Shown one piece after another: positions 30,077 to 37,638 of a DNA stretch of 46,459 nt. Made by a program: the position numbers and the translations under genes. Origin of the DNA: Myxococcus llanfairpwllgwyngyllgogerychwyrndrobwllllantysiliogogogochensis (GTDB lineage Bacteria; Myxococcota; Myxococcia; Myxococcales; Myxococcaceae); assembly GCF_006636215.1 (NCBI RefSeq), contig NZ_VIFM01000068.1, forward strand, positions 1 through 46,459, given 5' to 3'. How positions within the stretch are numbered: the first letter of the stretch is position 1; every line of letters starts with the position of its first letter. Under the pieces are notes generated by a model. That model had not been told where the DNA came from, did no database searches, and saw only the letters and a list, made by a program, of their open reading frames with translations.

Positions 30077-30735
30077 TGACAGACCCGGCGGACACCGCTC
30101 CGCCCCTGCCCACCTTCCGGCCGGAAGAGCAGGTGTGCGGCAACTGCAAGCTGTGGAGCCCTCACTCGGTGGATGAGCGCCGGGGCTGGGTGGGGCCGTG
30201 TCGGCTCCAGTCCTCGCGGGGCATGTTCCCTCCGTCCGCCCCCATCTGTGACAAGTACGCGCCCCGAGGCACGGCCGTGGCCCCGGCGGCGCATTCTCCC
30301 TCGCGCGAGCGGACCGCGCGCAGCGTGGCCCCGGTGGTCATTCGCCGCCGGGTGGACCCCAATGAAGTCGTGGACCTGGAAGGGCTGAACATGACGCGTG
30401 AAGAGTTGATGGACATCTTCCGGGAGGCGTCCGGCCTGACCGACGCGCCCCCGCTCGCTGGCAAGTGGGAGGGCGGCATGGTGCGCCTGGTTCCGGGCAA
30501 CCCGGAGCTGCAGGCCAAGGACCTGCCCATCGACAGCCTGTTCCACAAGGTCGTGATGGTGCGCGACAGGCTCCGAGTGCTCGAGCAGAAGCTCAACGCC
30601 CATCCGAAGCTGTCCGATGCGGAGAAGGTGGAGATGCAGAGCTACATCACCCGCGTCTACGGCTCTCTCACCAACTTCAACGTCCTCTTCAAGGACAAGG
30701 GTGACCAGTTCGTCGGCGCGAAGGGTGACGAGTAG
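30076..30735 (+). CDS. Four-cysteine protein coupled to the S46 peptidase
   Basis: 219 residues. The ATG overlaps the stop codon of the peptidase gene (TGATG). The N-terminal 60 residues hold CGNCKLW (C21, C24), C42 and C58, a possible zinc- or iron-binding treble of Cys pairs. A basic, Arg/Pro-rich linker (65-95) precedes a helical C-terminal part (FHKVVMVRDRLRVLEQKLNA, LSDAEKVEMQSYITRVYGSL) that could form a coiled coil. No signal peptide, so it is cytoplasmic while its partner is exported. I do not recognise a named family. Confidence 0.78.
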   Translation: MTDPADTAPPLPTFRPEEQVCGNCKLWSPHSVDERRGWVGPCRLQSSRGMFPPSAPICDKYAPRGTAVAPAAHSPSRERTARSVAPVVIRRRVDPNEVVDLEGLNMTREELMDIFREASGLTDAPPLAGKWEGGMVRLVPGNPELQAKDLPIDSLFHKVVMVRDRLRVLEQKLNAHPKLSDAEKVEMQSYITRVYGSLTNFNVLFKDKGDQFVGAKGDE

Positions 30736-30786
30736 TCGAATAGTGTCGATTTGACACGAAGGTGGCGCCGGGTGTTGACTGGCGCC

Positions 30787-31713
30787 ATGTCCTCGACTGG
30801 CAGACCGGCGGACCACGCGGAGCGGATGTCTCGAGCCCTGTTGTCGTTGGAGGGGCTCTCCGTGGGGGATGGCTTTGGCGAGCGGTTCTTCGCGGCGCGG
30901 AGCCTGGTGGCGGAGTGGGTGGAGGCGCGCAGGCCGCCTTCCCCTCCGTGGCCGTACACGGACGACACGGAGATGGCGCTCTCCATCGTCCAGGTGCTCG
31001 ACGAGCATGGGCAGGTGGAGCAGGAGCGGCTCGCGCAGCTCTTCGGCAAGCGCTACCGCGCCAACCGCTACCGGGGTTATGGCGGCACGGCGCTGGATAT
31101 CCTCGAGCGCATCCACCTGGGGATGCACTGGCTGCCCGCGTCGTCCCAGGTCTTCGACGGCACGGGGTCCAAGGGCAACGGCGCGGCGATGCGGGTGGCT
31201 CCGTTGGGCGCCTACTTCGCGGGCGACTTGCGGCGCGCGGCGGACGAGGCGCGGCTCTCCGCGGAGGTGACGCACTACCATCCAGATGGACAGGCGGGCG
31301 CCGTGGCCGTCGCGGTGGCGGCGGCGTGGGCGTGTCAGGACGCGGCGACGCGCGGGCGTGCGCGCAACCTCTTCGACGTGGTGCTGGAGTACACGCCGAA
31401 CGGGGCCACGCGGCGCGGGCTGGAGAAGGCTCGGGGCTGGTCGCTGGAGACGACGCCGACGGCGGCGGCGAAGGAGCTGGGCAGTGGCTTCCAGGTGTTG
31501 TCGGAGGACACGGTGCCCTTCGTGGTGTGGTGCGCGGTGCGGCACCTGGAGCACTACGAGGACGCGTTGTGGTCCACGGTGTCCGGGCGGGGCGACATGG
31601 ACACGACGTGCGCCATGGTGGGCGGCATCGTCGTGCTCGTCACGGGCAGGGCGGCGATTCCCGCGTCGTGGCTGGAGGCTCGGGAGAAGCTCCAGCTTCG
31701 GGCGCTGGAGTAG
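30787..31713 (+). CDS. ADP-ribosylglycohydrolase family protein
   Basis: 308 residues from the ATG at 30787. The family's metal-binding and catalytic blocks are present: TDDTEMA (58-64), GSKGNGAAMRVAPLGAYF (128-144), VTHYHPDGQAGAVAVA (161-176) and GDMDTTCAMVGGI (269-281). Such proteins (DraG, ARH-type) remove ADP-ribose from proteins or nucleic acids, or act on related N-glycosides, in the cytoplasm using two Mg ions. No ADP-ribosyltransferase partner is nearby, so its target is unknown. It ends 11 bases before the end of a convergent sigma factor gene. Confidence 0.9.
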   Translation: MSSTGRPADHAERMSRALLSLEGLSVGDGFGERFFAARSLVAEWVEARRPPSPPWPYTDDTEMALSIVQVLDEHGQVEQERLAQLFGKRYRANRYRGYGGTALDILERIHLGMHWLPASSQVFDGTGSKGNGAAMRVAPLGAYFAGDLRRAADEARLSAEVTHYHPDGQAGAVAVAVAAAWACQDAATRGRARNLFDVVLEYTPNGATRRGLEKARGWSLETTPTAAAKELGSGFQVLSEDTVPFVVWCAVRHLEHYEDALWSTVSGRGDMDTTCAMVGGIVVLVTGRAAIPASWLEAREKLQLRALE

Positions 31714-31724
31714 CGCCGTGTGCC

Positions 31725-32255
31725 TCAGGGGTGGTGGCCGCGCTCTTCCATGAGGCCGAAGGTGCGCTGCCGGGCGCGGTGCAGGGTGCTCTTCACGGTG
31801 CCTTCGGGGATGCGCAGCAGGCGGGCGATTTCCGGGTAGCTGAGGCCGCGCACCTCGCGCAGGTGGAGGACCTGGCGCTGCTGCTCGTTGATTTCCTGCA
31901 TGGCGTCGGTGAAGTGGCGCTCCAACTCCGCGCCCACGGCCTGGACTTCGGGCGTGAGGGGCTCGGATGGCTCCAGGCTGAGTCGCTCGCGGCGCTTGCG
32001 TGCGCGCAGCCAGTTGATGCTGCTGTTGACCATGACGCGGTGGAGCCACGTGGTCCAGGCCGCGCGTCCGCCGTAGCCAGGAGACTTCCAGGCGAGTCGG
32101 GCGAAGACGTCCTGCACCACGTCCTCCGCATCGTCCGCGTCGCCGACGATGCGGCGGGCGATGGCGAGGGCGCGGGCACGGTGCTCGTTGTAGAGCTGGG
32201 TCAGTGGCGGAAGGTCGATGACTGCGGCGTGCATCACGGGTGGGCTCCTGAACAC
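31725..32255 (-). CDS. ECF-type RNA polymerase sigma factor
   Basis: 176 residues from the GTG at 32255, chosen because a perfect AAGGAGGT (32266-32273) lies 10 bases upstream. The ATG at 32234 (169 residues), with a weaker AGGAG, is the alternative. Region 2 shows DADDAEDVVQDVFARLAW, and region 4 has the helix-turn-helix LSYPEIARLLRIPEGTVKST. The linker between them is basic (RARKRRERLSL). No anti-sigma factor gene adjoins it: the next gene on that side is a convergent ADP-ribosylglycohydrolase, and the other side is non-coding. It would direct RNA polymerase to a dedicated promoter set; the trigger is unknown. Confidence 0.93.
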   Translation of the reverse strand: MFRSPPVMHAAVIDLPPLTQLYNEHRARALAIARRIVGDADDAEDVVQDVFARLAWKSPGYGGRAAWTTWLHRVMVNSSINWLRARKRRERLSLEPSEPLTPEVQAVGAELERHFTDAMQEINEQQRQVLHLREVRGLSYPEIARLLRIPEGTVKSTLHRARQRTFGLMEERGHHP

Positions 32256-32265
32256 CCCAGCGGGG

Positions 32266-32273
32266 ACCTCCTT
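32266..32273 (-). promoter_or_regulatory. perfect Shine-Dalgarno deciding the sigma factor start
   Basis: AAGGAGGT on the minus strand, full match to the 16S 3' end, 10 bases before the GTG at 32255. Most genes in this window have weaker sites, so it implies strong translation of the sigma factor. Confidence 0.6.
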
Positions 32274-32298
32274 TGGAACGAACCGGTCGCGAAAAGGG

Positions 32299-32344
32299 TC
32301 TATCGGCCCGTGGCGGTGGGATTTTTCCACCGCGCATCTATCGG
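32299..32344. promoter_or_regulatory. hairpin flanked by direct repeats upstream of the sigma factor
   Basis: A perfect 7-bp inverted repeat GCGGTGG (32313-32319)/CCACCGC (32327-32333) with a T-rich loop is flanked by two copies of TCTATCGG (32299-32306 and 32337-32344), starts 38 bases apart. It lies 44-89 bases upstream of the sigma gene start. It may be an operator or part of the promoter; no promoter consensus is clear. Confidence 0.4.
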
Positions 32345-32517
32345 TACGGACAGGAGCCCGGCGCCGGGTTTCCGCTCGTACTTCAGGGCATGAAGGTGGG
32401 TAGGCTCACGGTGTCCTGGGGCCGCGTGGCGCGGGACGTGGGCGGGGTTCACGGGGTGTTCCGCCGGCCGGGTCGAACGCCGTCTGGCTCCGTGTCATCC
32501 ACGGAGGAAGGTCGTGG

Positions 32518-32745
32518 ATGGACAAGAAGATGAGGCTGGGCGGTGGGGGGGACTCGTTCCGGATTCCGCCCCTCGAGGTCGATCTCGCGACGGCTTCGAC
32601 GGACATCGTCATCGTCGCCGACTCGGGGTTGGGCGTCGTCAAACGGGAACGGTTCCACGCGCACGTCGATGCGGTCCGAGCGATTCGCGGTGTTGATGCT
32701 CGACGGGCCCCGCGACACGGCGCGCCCGCCCTTCATGACGCCTGA
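32518..32745 (+). CDS. possible small protein
   Basis: 75 residues from the ATG at 32518, preceded by GGAGGAAGG about 8 bases upstream, a strong ribosome site. The first 45 codons show the usual G/C third-position bias (SFRIPPLEVDLATASTDIVIV), while the last 25 are Arg/Ala-rich and less convincing. The stop lies within a hairpin (32725-32753). No similarity recognised. If it is not real, 32256-32766 is non-coding. Confidence 0.42.
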   Translation: MDKKMRLGGGGDSFRIPPLEVDLATASTDIVIVADSGLGVVKRERFHAHVDAVRAIRGVDARRAPRHGAPALHDA

Positions 32746-32753
32746 AGGGCGGG
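32725..32753. terminator. terminator-like hairpin after the FHA-sigma54 activator
   Basis: CCCGCCCTTC (32725-32734) and GAAGGGCGGG (32744-32753) form a perfect 10-bp stem with a 9-base loop, 14 bases beyond the activator's stop codon on the minus strand and at the end of the small plus-strand frame. No T tract. Confidence 0.55.
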
Positions 32754-32766
32754 GCTGTCGCGGGCG

Positions 32767-34404
32767 CTACTCCTGCTCGTCCTGCTTCGTCAGGCCCCAG
32801 TCCTTCAGGCGCTTGAACAGGGTGGAGCGGGCCACGCCCAGCTCGCGAGCCACGCGCTCGCGGTTGTTGTTGTACCGGCGCAGCGCGGCCTCGACGATCT
32901 GCCGCTCCAGCTTCTCCAGCATCTGCTCCAGCGTCATCCCAGGAGGCAGCTCCGGCACCGCGATGCCGGTCTCCTTGTTCATCTCCTGGTCGAACGTCAG
33001 GTCCGCCGCGTCGATGACCGGGCCCTTGCGGAACAACAACGCGCGGTGCACCACGTTGCGCAGCTCGCGGATGTTGCCCGGCCACATGTGTCCGCGGAGC
33101 CGCTCCACCGCCGCCGCCGAGAAGCTCACCGTCTGCCCTCGCGGCGCGTACACCTTCACGAAGTGCTCGGCCAGCGCGGGCAAATCACTCTTGCGGCTGC
33201 GCAGGGGCGGCAGGTGCAACGGAATCACGCAGAGGCGGTAGTACAAATCCTCGCGGAACTTGCCCTCGCGAGCCGCCGCCAGCAGGTCCAGGTTCGTCGC
33301 CGCCACCACCCGCACGTCCACGTGCATGGGCCGGCTGGCGCCCACGCGCTTGATTTCTCCGCTCTCCAGCGCGCGCAGCAGCTTCGCCTGCAGGTCCAGC
33401 GGCAGCTCGCCAATCTCGTCCAGGAAGAGGGTGCCGCCGTCTGCCTCCTCGAAGGCGCCCTTGCGCGCGTTCGCCGCGCCCGTGAAGGAGCCCTTCTCGT
33501 GGCCGAACAGCTCGCTCTCGATGAGCTCCTTGGAGATGGCCGCGCAGTTGACCGGCACCAGCGGCTTGTTCGCCCGCTGCGAGCACTGGTGGATGGCCTT
33601 CGCCACCAGCTCCTTGCCCGTGCCGGACTCGCCCAGAATCGTCACGGCCGCCGTGGAGGGCGCCACGCGCTCGATGAGGTCCGCCAGCCCCTTCACCGCA
33701 GTGTCGTTGCCGATGATGCCGTGGAAGGAGGCCACTTCCTTCTTGGACCCCGTCGCCGCCACCTCCAGCACCAGCTCCGTCTCACCCACCCGCAGCGTGG
33801 TGGGCAGCGTGACTTCCGCCTCGAACAGGCGCACCGGCCCCAGCCACGTGCCGTTGGTGGAGCGCAGGTCCACGACGTGGAACGTGCCTTCCCGCCGCGT
33901 CACCTTCAGGTGCTTGCTGGAGGCGAACCGGTCCTGGAGGACCAGGTCACAGCCCGCGTCCTTGCCCGCCGTGAAGCTGTCCCCGGTGAGCCGGTGCACC
34001 GACTCGTTCAGGCCCTGCTTCACGCGCACCTGCGCCGGCTGCCAGCGCGGCACCTGCGCGTCCTTCTGGATGGACGTGGTGTGGCCCACCTCGGTGGCGA
34101 CATCCGCGCCCTCGCCGCCGCCGCTCAGGCGGAACACCGCGCGCCACTGACCGAGCACCAGGTCGGCGCCATCGGGCAGCTCTGCGTCGGTGACGGACGT
34201 GCCGCCCACCACGGTGCCCTTGCCGGAGAGGTCCTGCACCCGGCACCGCGTTCCGTCCCACAGCAGCGCCACCTGCTGACGGCTTACCTCCGGGTCCGGA
34301 ATGGCGACGTCGCTCTGCTCGCCGCGCCCGAGCACCAACCGTGCCCGGTCCACGCCCACCCTCAACACCTCCTCGCCACGACGAAAAAACACCAGCTCCG
34401 GCAT
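32767..34404 (-). CDS. Sigma54-dependent activator with two FHA domains
   Basis: 545 residues. Two N-terminal FHA domains: the first (about 5-93) has LGRGEQSDV and SRQQ, where the usual His of SRxH is Gln44; the second (about 127-215) has SSKHLKV and STNGTWLG, the full phospho-threonine pocket pattern. The AAA+ domain (about 225-450) has Walker A GESGTGKE (258-265), the sigma54-contact loop GSFTGA (305-310) and Walker B LFLDE (326-330). A Fis-type helix-turn-helix ([17 protein letters not shown]) ends the protein. FHA-linked activators are a myxobacterial speciality, coupling Ser/Thr kinases to sigma54 promoters. It follows gspN on the same strand after 93 bases, so it may be read from the gsp transcript or regulate it (inference). 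Confidence 0.93.
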   Translation of the reverse strand: MPELVFFRRGEEVLRVGVDRARLVLGRGEQSDVAIPDPEVSRQQVALLWDGTRCRVQDLSGKGTVVGGTSVTDAELPDGADLVLGQWRAVFRLSGGGEGADVATEVGHTTSIQKDAQVPRWQPAQVRVKQGLNESVHRLTGDSFTAGKDAGCDLVLQDRFASSKHLKVTRREGTFHVVDLRSTNGTWLGPVRLFEAEVTLPTTLRVGETELVLEVAATGSKKEVASFHGIIGNDTAVKGLADLIERVAPSTAAVTILGESGTGKELVAKAIHQCSQRANKPLVPVNCAAISKELIESELFGHEKGSFTGAANARKGAFEEADGGTLFLDEIGELPLDLQAKLLRALESGEIKRVGASRPMHVDVRVVAATNLDLLAAAREGKFREDLYYRLCVIPLHLPPLRSRKSDLPALAEHFVKVYAPRGQTVSFSAAAVERLRGHMWPGNIRELRNVVHRALLFRKGPVIDAADLTFDQEMNKETGIAVPELPPGMTLEQMLEKLERQIVEAALRRYNNNRERVARELGVARSTLFKRLKDWGLTKQDEQE

Positions 34405-34497
34405 CCACGACCCTCCTGTGCGCCCGCGCTTTACACGTCCCGGCGCGCTGACTTCAACCCCACGCGTCGGGTTGGGCGCGCCCCCAGGTGCCGCGTG

Positions 34498-35472
34498 CTA
34501 CCGACGGGGCAGGAAGGTGGGCCGGTTGAGGAAGCCGCCGAGCCTGGCCGCCCGGAAGCTCGGGTCCTTCTTGTCCGGGGGGAAGATGGTGATGCCCGCC
34601 GCCAGGAGGCCCAGCCGCTTCTGTGCCTCCGGGTCCAGCCGGAGATTCACATCCATGGCGGGCTCGCTGTACTCCAGCCGCTTGCCCAGCTTCAGCGTGC
34701 CGGTGGCCAGCGCCTCCACGTCCTCGCCCTTCAGCCGCAACTCCTGCACCGTGCCCAGGCCCTTCTCGAAGTTGATGCGGCCCACCAGCGCGCCGAGCGC
34801 CACCTGCGGCAGCTCCATGGGCATCGAGTTGCCACCGCCCATGGGGATGGACGCCTTGCCGCCCTTGATGATGAGCCCCTGTGAGTCGAGCGTCAGCTCG
34901 CCGTTCGCCTGGGACAGGTCCGGCTCCGGGCTCTTGCCCTTGGGCAGCGTCAGCGCCAGCACGCCATTGAGCTCGCCATCCAGGTCCATCCCGAGGAAGG
35001 CCGGCAGGTTGCCACCACTGGCCTTGAGCCCGTCCAGCTCCGCGCGGACCTTCATGTCGCCCAGCCAGCCCATGGAGCCCGCCACCGTTCCACCCAGCGC
35101 GTTGGCGCGAATGGCCAGCCCCGGCGGGAAGAGGGTGGGGCGCACCGCCACGCTGTCGATGACCACCGCCTCGCCCAGCTCCGCGGCGCCCGGCAGGGTT
35201 CCCTCGCCGCTGACGAGCATCGCCAGCGTCTCCGCGCTCAGCGGCTGGGGCGGCTTGCTCACCCGCACGTTGGTGGCGGTGACACCCGCCAGCCCCGGTC
35301 TCAGCGAGCCGATGCGCACGGCGAGCCCCGCCTGCGCGGCCTCCGAGACCAGGCGCGTGCGCACCGTGTCGTACGGGAAGGTGATGAGCAGGCAGAGGAT
35401 GAAGGCCACGAGCGCGAACGCGCCGTAGCCCAGGATGATCTTCCAGCGCGCGAGCTTGGTGTCAGAGGACAT
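34498..35472 (-). CDS. gspN: Type II secretion protein GspN
   Basis: 324 residues. One N-terminal transmembrane helix (about 12-31, ILGYGAFALVAFILCLLITF) is followed by a periplasmic beta-rich domain with AsmA/GspN-like repeats (LRPGLAGVTATNVRV, ANGELTLDSQGLII, INFEKGLGTVQELRLKGED). This matches the large GspN of deltaproteobacterial systems. The start lies 3 bases after the gspM stop. GspN is an accessory inner-membrane component whose exact role is unclear even in model systems. Last gsp gene of the operon. Confidence 0.85.
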   Translation of the reverse strand: MSSDTKLARWKIILGYGAFALVAFILCLLITFPYDTVRTRLVSEAAQAGLAVRIGSLRPGLAGVTATNVRVSKPPQPLSAETLAMLVSGEGTLPGAAELGEAVVIDSVAVRPTLFPPGLAIRANALGGTVAGSMGWLGDMKVRAELDGLKASGGNLPAFLGMDLDGELNGVLALTLPKGKSPEPDLSQANGELTLDSQGLIIKGGKASIPMGGGNSMPMELPQVALGALVGRINFEKGLGTVQELRLKGEDVEALATGTLKLGKRLEYSEPAMDVNLRLDPEAQKRLGLLAAGITIFPPDKKDPSFRAARLGGFLNRPTFLPRR

Positions 35473-35475
35473 GGG

Positions 35476-36030
35476 TTATTGCTTCATCCGGTAGGTGGCC
35501 ACGGTGGTCCACGCCGTCAGCGTGTCATTCGGCCTCGGTTCGATGCGCAGGTACTTCACCTTCACCACGCCAGGACCGCTCTCCACCGTGCGCATGAAGT
35601 CCGTCAGCTTGCGCAGGTCCACGTCGGAGAACGTCAGCTCCACGGAGCTCTCCATGATCTTCCCGTCACCCACGCCCACGTCGCCCTTGGGCGTCATGTT
35701 GGGCACCTGGAGCCCGGCCGCCGTGGCCTTGTCCTCGATGTAGGTGATGAGCTGCACGTTGCTGGACGTCAGCTGCGTCTCCACCGCCTGCCGCGACGCC
35801 TGCGCCTCGCGATAGCTGGCCGCCAGCGCCTGCACCTCCTGCAGCTTCGCCAGCTTGTCCTGTGTGCGCTTGCGGTAGCCGGACGCGGTGTTGGCGAATG
35901 TCATCAGCACCGCGAACACGACGAACACCGCCACCGCCGCGCCGGCGATGGACACCATCCGCCGCTCACGGTCACTCAACCGCTCGAACCACGTCTGCAC
36001 CGGCGCGAGCACTTCCTGAAGCCTGGCCAT
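35476..36030 (-). CDS. gspM: Type II secretion protein GspM
   Basis: 184 residues from the ATG at 36030 (2 bases after the gspL stop). Short cytoplasmic start (WFERLSDRERRMVS), one transmembrane helix (about 28-47), a coiled-coil stretch, then a ferredoxin-like periplasmic domain (SSVELTFSDVDLRKLTDFM). GspM pairs with GspL in the inner-membrane platform of the secretion machine. Length and layout fit the family. Confidence 0.87.
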   Translation of the reverse strand: MARLQEVLAPVQTWFERLSDRERRMVSIAGAAVAVFVVFAVLMTFANTASGYRKRTQDKLAKLQEVQALAASYREAQASRQAVETQLTSSNVQLITYIEDKATAAGLQVPNMTPKGDVGVGDGKIMESSVELTFSDVDLRKLTDFMRTVESGPGVVKVKYLRIEPRPNDTLTAWTTVATYRMKQ

Positions 36031-36032
36031 GA

Positions 36033-37637
36033 CTAGCTCTCCCCCCCTTCCGCACCAGGGCACTGCACCTGCACGTCCAGGCGGAACGTCACCTTCTGCC
36101 CGTCGCGGGTGCGCTCCACCTTGCCCTGCTTCACTTCCTTGAAACACGCGTGGTTCTTGAGCGCGTTGGACAGCGTATCCACCTGCTTGGAGGAGTCCGT
36201 CTCCCCCTGCAGGATGACGCGGTCCGTGTCGATCTGGATGCGGTCGAACTTCACCGGCAGGTCCGCGGGCACCTTCTGCGTCACCTCCGCGAGCAGGTTC
36301 ACCGCGGACATCCGGGGCAGCGCCGCCGCCGGGCTCTCCACGCCCTTGAGCAGGTTCAGCGCGCGGTTGTAGTCCTTCTCACACTTGCCGAGGATGCGCT
36401 GGGTCGTCTCGCACAGCGCCGCGTCCACCTGCGCCTCGCGCCGCGACAGCACGGAGTTGCGCACCACGCCGAAGGCGATGAGCAAGAGCAAGAGCGTGGC
36501 GGCGAAGGACGCCAGCAGGCCCAGCTTGTCCTTCACGTAGTCAAAGTCGCCCTTGAAGGCGAGGTCGTCGCGTCGGTAGTTGAAGCGCGGCGCACGCGCG
36601 CCCGTGGCGTTGCCTCGCAGCGCCAGCGCGTAGGCCTGCGCGGCGGACGGCTGCTCCGCGGAGGGAACCGCTTCCGAGGTGTCCGCGGGAAGCGCCAGCA
36701 CGCGCACCGGCAGGTTCAAGTCCCGGGAGAGCTGCTCCGCCAGTCCCGGCATCCGCGCCGAGCCGCCACACAGCACCAGCGCGCCCACCTGCTGGCGGCT
36801 GCGCGCCGTGTAGGCCTTCAGGGTGGGGCGCAGCTCGCGCAGCACCGGCTGGAGCCCGCGCACGAAGGCCGCCGCCGCGCGCTCCGCGTCCGGCCCCTGC
36901 GCCGCGCTGGCCATGGCCCCGTGCTGCTCCTTCCAGTGATGGGCTTCGGTGAGCGAGGTCTGGAACTCCGTCGCCAGCGCCTTGCTCAAGTCCTTGCCGC
37001 CGCCCGCGAAGGTGCGCGCGAACTGCACGCCCGTGCCCGGCCGGCCAATGGCCACCGAGGTGCGCTCGTGGCCCATGTCGACCACGGCCACCACGCCGCC
37101 CTCGCCGCTGCCCTCGAAGAGGCTGGCGGCCTGCTGGAGCATGTTCTGGTAGGCCAGCGCCGGGTGCGTGACGATGCGCGGGTCCACCTTCAGCTCGCCC
37201 AGCATGTCGAGCAGCGACTTCAGCTCCGCCCTGCGCACCACGCCCACCAGCAGGTCGCTGGCCTTCTCCTTGCCGTCCGTCTCCTTCTGGCCCACGACCT
37301 GGTAGTCGTAGACGACGTCGGAGATGTCGAACGGGAGCAGGCTGCCAATCTCGAAGGGCAGCGTCGCTTCAATCCGCTTCCCGTCGGAGAACGGCAGGCT
37401 CAGCGAGTGGGTGATGAGCGCGGGGCCGGGCAGGGCGACCACGACCTGGTCGGCGTGACCCGGTGGCAGCTTGCCAATCAGCTCCTGCACCGCGGCGCGC
37501 AGCGTGTCGGCGCGCTCGCCCTCCTGGGCGCGGCGCACCTCCACGTAGCTCCGGGTGGCGTGTCCTTTCGTCCGCGCCTCCAGCACCACGCCCTTCACGG
37601 AGTGGCTGCCCAAATCGAGGCCAAGAATGCGGGCCAT
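36033..37637 (-). CDS. gspL: Type II secretion protein GspL (PilM-like ATPase fold plus membrane/periplasmic part)
   Basis: 534 residues. The N-terminal 370 residues are an actin-like PilM/GspL domain with LGLDLGSHSVKGVVLE (phosphate-1 type loop) and VAVVDMGHERTSVAIG (phosphate-2), more complete than in enterobacterial GspL and close to PilM. A transmembrane helix (about 381-400, LLASFAATLLLLLIAFGVV) leads to a periplasmic ferredoxin-like domain. GspL recruits the ATPase GspE to the membrane platform. It starts 1 base after the gspK stop. Confidence 0.9.
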   Translation of the reverse strand: MARILGLDLGSHSVKGVVLEARTKGHATRSYVEVRRAQEGERADTLRAAVQELIGKLPPGHADQVVVALPGPALITHSLSLPFSDGKRIEATLPFEIGSLLPFDISDVVYDYQVVGQKETDGKEKASDLLVGVVRRAELKSLLDMLGELKVDPRIVTHPALAYQNMLQQAASLFEGSGEGGVVAVVDMGHERTSVAIGRPGTGVQFARTFAGGGKDLSKALATEFQTSLTEAHHWKEQHGAMASAAQGPDAERAAAAFVRGLQPVLRELRPTLKAYTARSRQQVGALVLCGGSARMPGLAEQLSRDLNLPVRVLALPADTSEAVPSAEQPSAAQAYALALRGNATGARAPRFNYRRDDLAFKGDFDYVKDKLGLLASFAATLLLLLIAFGVVRNSVLSRREAQVDAALCETTQRILGKCEKDYNRALNLLKGVESPAAALPRMSAVNLLAEVTQKVPADLPVKFDRIQIDTDRVILQGETDSSKQVDTLSNALKNHACFKEVKQGKVERTRDGQKVTFRLDVQVQCPGAEGGES

Positions 37638-37638
37638 G

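Noticed and set aside
32406..32642. A 78-codon minus-strand frame opposite the possible small gene
   Set aside because: Weaker codon bias and no ribosome site; the plus-strand frame has the better start.
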